This document shows positions 4,743-6,617 of a stretch of 6,617 nucleotides of DNA, piece after piece. The stretch covers positions 1 to 6,617 of the forward strand of contig DATLYA010000325.1 in NCBI GenBank assembly GCA_035575235.1. Reading direction: 5' to 3'. Position 1 is the stretch's first letter. Each line of letters begins with the position of its first letter. The notes under the pieces were generated by a model. It had not been told where the DNA came from and did no database searches. It was given only the letters and a program-made list of their open reading frames with translations. A program made the position numbers and the translations under genes. This DNA is from SYOC01 sp035575235 (GTDB taxonomy: Bacteria; Desulfobacterota; Binatia; Bin18).

Positions 4743-5750
4743 CAGCTATTCCCTGTGCTGTACAGACTGTGGACGTTCTATTTTCTCCGGGGGGAGTTAC
4801 AGACGGGGCGTGAGTTGACAGAGCAGCTGATGCGGGTGGCCCAAAGCGTCCGCGACCCCTCTCTCCTCGCGCGAGCTCACGTAGCGCTCGGGTGGACCCT
4901 GTACAATCTTGGAGAATTGACCTCGGCTTGGTTACATGCGGAGCAGGCGCTTGTGCTGTATGATCCCCAACTGCACCCTCGCTCTGACACCCCTGCACTC
5001 GACCCGAGGGTGGATTGTCTATGCTACGCAACCTGGGCCCCGTGGATTCTTGGCTACCCGGACCAAGCTCTGAAGAGAAATCATGAAGCATTGGCCTTAG
5101 CCAAAGAGTTGTCTCACCCTTTTAGCTTAGCCTATGCCTTAGGGAGCGCCGCCATGTTGCATTGCTTTCGGCGAGAGGGGCAGCTTGCGCAAGAGCGGGC
5201 AGAGGCGGTGATAACCTTGGCAACAGAGCAAGGATTGCCATTCTGGCAGGCATGGGGGACGATGGTGCAGGGCTGGGCGCTGGCCGAGCAGGGACAGGTG
5301 CAAGAGGGCGTTGCTAAAATGCGCCAAATGCAGACTCTGTTTACGTCTGCTCTCCTGGCCGAAGCGTATAGCGCTATAGGACGGATAGAGGAAGGGCTGA
5401 CTGTATTAGCGGAGAGGCTTGCTTTCGTAGACAGAATCGGCATACGTGTCAGTGAAGCTGAGTTGTATCGGGTGAACGGCGAGCTGACGCTCCAGCAGTT
5501 GAACGTTCAAGGTTCAAAGTTCAAAGAAGCGGAGGAGTGCTTTCATAAAGCGATTGAAATTGCAGGTAAGCAGCAGGCGAAGTCCTTAGAGCTACGCGCC
5601 ATGATGAGTCTCGCTCGGTTATGGCAGCGACAAGGCAAGCAACACGAGGCGCACATCATGCTGGCCGAGATCTACAACTGGTTCACCGAAGGCTTTGACA
5701 CCAAAGACTTGCAAGAAGCAAAGGCGCTGCTTGAAGAATTAAGTCATTGA
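4719..5750 (+). CDS. TPR-repeat C-terminal fragment of the cyclase/ATPase family, 343 aa
   Basis: From 4743 the frame is open to TGA at 5748-5750 and encodes a run of degenerate TPR-like helical repeats, a protein-interaction superhelix. Examples are FYFLRGELQTGRELTEQLM, AHVALGWTLYNLGELTSAWL, ALGSAAMLHCFRREGQLAQE and AEECFHKAIEIAGKQQA. The first eight residues from GTG 4719 are out of family frame; the next in-frame ATG is at 4830. Around 5321-5345 the sequence goes from KMRQ to MQTLFTSALLAEAY, apparently missing about a dozen residues usual in the family, which suggests an in-frame deletion. The end, with EAKALLEELS, matches the normal family C-terminus. It is a remnant and not an independent gene, though it may be translated. 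Confidence 0.65.
   Translation: MPAARGAPQLFPVLYRLWTFYFLRGELQTGRELTEQLMRVAQSVRDPSLLARAHVALGWTLYNLGELTSAWLHAEQALVLYDPQLHPRSDTPALDPRVDCLCYATWAPWILGYPDQALKRNHEALALAKELSHPFSLAYALGSAAMLHCFRREGQLAQERAEAVITLATEQGLPFWQAWGTMVQGWALAEQGQVQEGVAKMRQMQTLFTSALLAEAYSAIGRIEEGLTVLAERLAFVDRIGIRVSEAELYRVNGELTLQQLNVQGSKFKEAEECFHKAIEIAGKQQAKSLELRAMMSLARLWQRQGKQHEAHIMLAEIYNWFTEGFDTKDLQEAKALLEELSH
5505..5525. repeat. Three tandem 7-bp units (GTTCAAG/GTTCAAA/GTTCAAA)
   Basis: GTTCAAG at 5505, GTTCAAA at 5512 and GTTCAAA at 5519 are tandem units inside the TPR fragment, encoding part of LNVQGSKFKEA. Members of this family often carry expandable runs of VQSSKF-like residues at this point, so this looks like a short microsatellite-like insertion site in a loop between TPR helices. 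Confidence 0.7.
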
Positions 5751-5763
5751 GCGATTGAGTCAT
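5743..5763. repeat. Short 8-bp-period repeat over the relic's stop codon
   Basis: ATTGAG occurs at 5746-5751 and again at 5754-5759, in the context GTCATTGAGCGATTGAGTCA. It overlaps the TGA stop at 5748-5750. It may be a remnant of an ATTGAGTC tandem repeat; with two units only it could be chance. Confidence 0.35.
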
Positions 5764-5809
5764 ATGAATGCTTGGCGGAAGATGATGGACTGTGAGATGG
5801 ATCAACGCA

Positions 5810-5820
5810 GAATTTAATTC
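5810..5820. promoter_or_regulatory. AT-rich palindrome upstream of the toxin-antitoxin-like pair
   Basis: GAATT-T-AATTC is a perfect 5-bp inverted repeat 38 bp before the antitoxin start, within the only intergenic stretch (5751-5858) that could carry the cassette's promoter. Antitoxins of type II systems often bind such dyads, so it is a candidate operator. No convincing -35/-10 pair was found nearby. Confidence 0.25.
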
Positions 5821-5858
5821 ATAATGTAATGACTTTTGGCGTATAAGGATGATTGCCG

Positions 5859-6143
5859 ATGGCTACACTTATAACAGAGATCGTTAATGGCGAACCGTAC
5901 CATTATTATCCCCTGGGCGACTACGTTGTGCGAGCAATCGGCGTTTGTGGAGGTCGCCCAACATTCAAATATACACGCATTGAAATCGCGGGGGCTCTCG
6001 AACGACTGGCGGCTGGCGAGAGTATTGACGCCATCGTTAAGGGATATCGTGGGCGAGTCTCGCGCGCAGCTATCATGGAAGCAGTACGGTTAGTCACTGC
6101 CGAATTTCTCAAGACATTACCAGAATTAGAACCAGTTCCCTGA
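5859..6143 (+). CDS. DUF433 family protein, probable antitoxin, 94 aa
   Basis: The core IGVCGGRPTFKYTRIEIAGALERLAAGESIDAIVKGY (about 27-63) is the DUF433 signature. This is a small helix-turn-helix-like fold often found as the first gene of toxin-antitoxin-like pairs with a PIN-like partner. The usual GxCGGxPxxxxTRI motif is present, with Tyr38 where many members have Gly. The C-terminal helices (VSRAAIMEAVRLVTAEFL) complete the fold. ATG 5859 is chosen because AAGGA (5845-5849) lies 9 nt upstream; a TTG at 5853 in the same frame would be too close. The stop shares one base with the next start (TGATG at 6141-6145). A role as DNA-binding antitoxin and autorepressor is inferred from family and context. 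Confidence 0.85.
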   Translation: MATLITEIVNGEPYHYYPLGDYVVRAIGVCGGRPTFKYTRIEIAGALERLAAGESIDAIVKGYRGRVSRAAIMEAVRLVTAEFLKTLPELEPVP

Positions 6144-6553
6144 TGATTGTATTGGATGAACAATTATTAGGGCGTGACCTGGAGCATGATATTGCACGAT
6201 GGTATCGAGGCCCTGTTCAGTTCATTATGGATCTTCGTCCGCATTCAGTCATCAAAGATGAAGCAATTCCCGACTTGCTGCGCCATCAGGCCCAACCAAC
6301 CTTTGTCACAATCAATGACCGAGATTTTTGGCGTAGAGTAACGGCAGACCGGCGATATTGTATTGCGTGTTTCCCCTTGCCTGACTCCAGGGTTCGAGAG
6401 CTTCCTTCATCTTTGCGAGCGTTGCTACCTCGTCTGGAGTTTCGCACAAAGGCGCACCGCATGGGAAAGATTCTTCGAGTGACAACCGAAGAGATCCTTT
6501 ACCACACAGTCGACAATAGGCAAGTGAGAACAATCTCTCAGCAAACTGGCTGA
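6143..6553 (+). CDS. PIN-like (DUF5615-type) protein, probable toxin, 136 aa
   Basis: Short protein beginning MIVLDEQLLG, as DUF5615/Mut7-C-like PIN-fold proteins begin with LDENL. Acidic residues that could hold Mg2+ in a PIN nuclease site are Asp5/Glu6, Asp30, Asp39/Glu40 and Asp59/Asp61 in FVTINDRDFWRR, the usual FVTxxxxDF position. The C-terminal half (LRALLPRLEFRTKAHRMGKILRV) matches no motif I can name. The start overlaps the DUF433 stop by one base and has no clear Shine-Dalgarno, so translation is probably coupled. Order and overlap fit a type II toxin-antitoxin cassette in which this would be an RNA-cleaving toxin; no activity has been shown for this sequence. It could instead be a housekeeping PIN-like protein of unknown role. 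Confidence 0.78.
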   Translation: MIVLDEQLLGRDLEHDIARWYRGPVQFIMDLRPHSVIKDEAIPDLLRHQAQPTFVTINDRDFWRRVTADRRYCIACFPLPDSRVRELPSSLRALLPRLEFRTKAHRMGKILRVTTEEILYHTVDNRQVRTISQQTG

Positions 6554-6617
6554 AGATGGAGCAATGCCTCAATGGCCAACGCCTTAATCCAACATGAATG
6601 TGAGCGTACCGATTCCT
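6554..6617. other. Right-edge tail, nothing identified
   Basis: No terminator hairpin or gene is recognisable. An ATG at 6594 stays open to the edge (MNVSVPIP), but eight codons without a ribosome binding site cannot be called a gene. Confidence 0.5.

Larger units (their letters stand above)
3915..5750 (+). pseudogene. Relic of an adenylate cyclase / AAA-ATPase / TPR multidomain protein
   Basis: Intact members of this family are long (roughly 1,000 residues or more) and order a class III nucleotide cyclase domain, an AAA-type ATPase with a winged-helix tail, and many TPR repeats. Here only pieces remain in the right order: a cyclase stub (3916-4012), a repeat-filled junction (4013-4090), the end of the ATPase region (4091-4505), and a TPR region (4511-5750). 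The start, most of the cyclase and the ATP-binding core (Walker A and B) are missing, so neither activity can remain. Three one-base losses, near 4506, 4701-4705 and 4738-4743, move the frame 0 to 2 to 1 and back to 0. The frame shifts could partly be assembly errors, but the large deletion cannot. Its 5' end abuts the stop of the Gfo/Idh gene. Shorter open frames inside it may still be translated. Confidence 0.88.

Noticed and set aside
6594..6617. Start of another gene at the right edge
   Set aside because: Only eight codons are visible, no ribosome binding site, no recognisable N-terminus.

Overview
The window looks like a piece of chromosome from an uncultured Gram-negative bacterium of the broad 'deltaproteobacterial' type (Desulfobacterota, Binatota or Tectomicrobia-like). 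The basis is the style of the LexA, the LLM-class (F420-type) oxidoreductase, the MEMO-family protein, the GnnA-like dehydrogenase, and the dispersed palindromic and 'TGTCATTCTGAG'-type repeats. This placement is from recalled protein style only and is tentative. No tRNA, rRNA, CRISPR array, phage gene or transposase is visible.

Layout. Minus strand: the N-terminal 127 codons of lexA (1-383, running off the left edge), then a 355-bp gap (384-738), then a 408-aa AmmeMemoRadiSam system protein B / MEMO-family protein (739-1965). The gap is largely repeat-derived. It holds a small stem-loop just upstream of lexA, a degenerate copy of a GC-rich palindrome, and a 93-bp element with imperfect terminal inverted repeats. 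Plus strand: from a 115-bp divergent intergenic region start an LLM-class flavin/F420-dependent oxidoreductase (2081-2968) and a Gfo/Idh/MocA oxidoreductase (2965-3912). These two overlap by ATGA and are probably a translationally coupled pair.

Right after that pair, 3915-5750 is a decayed relic of a large multidomain protein of the adenylate cyclase / AAA-type ATPase / TPR family. About 33 residues of the cyclase domain are joined, through two back-to-back repeat elements, to the end of the ATPase module and then to a long TPR region. The TPR part carries three separate -1 frameshifts whose effects cancel, and probably an internal deletion.

The window ends with a compact two-gene cassette: a DUF433-type antitoxin-like protein (5859-6143) and a PIN-like (DUF5615-like) toxin candidate (6143-6553) that share one base. 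The last 64 bases hold nothing identifiable.

How the parts relate: lexA is the SOS regulator. MEMO and the F420/Gfo pair are divergently transcribed and probably separate units. The relic and the toxin-antitoxin cassette give the right half an accessory character. I do not see a clearly new multi-gene system. The most interesting points are the repeat pair sitting exactly at the deletion junction of the relic, the cancelling frameshifts, and the DUF433/PIN-like pair.
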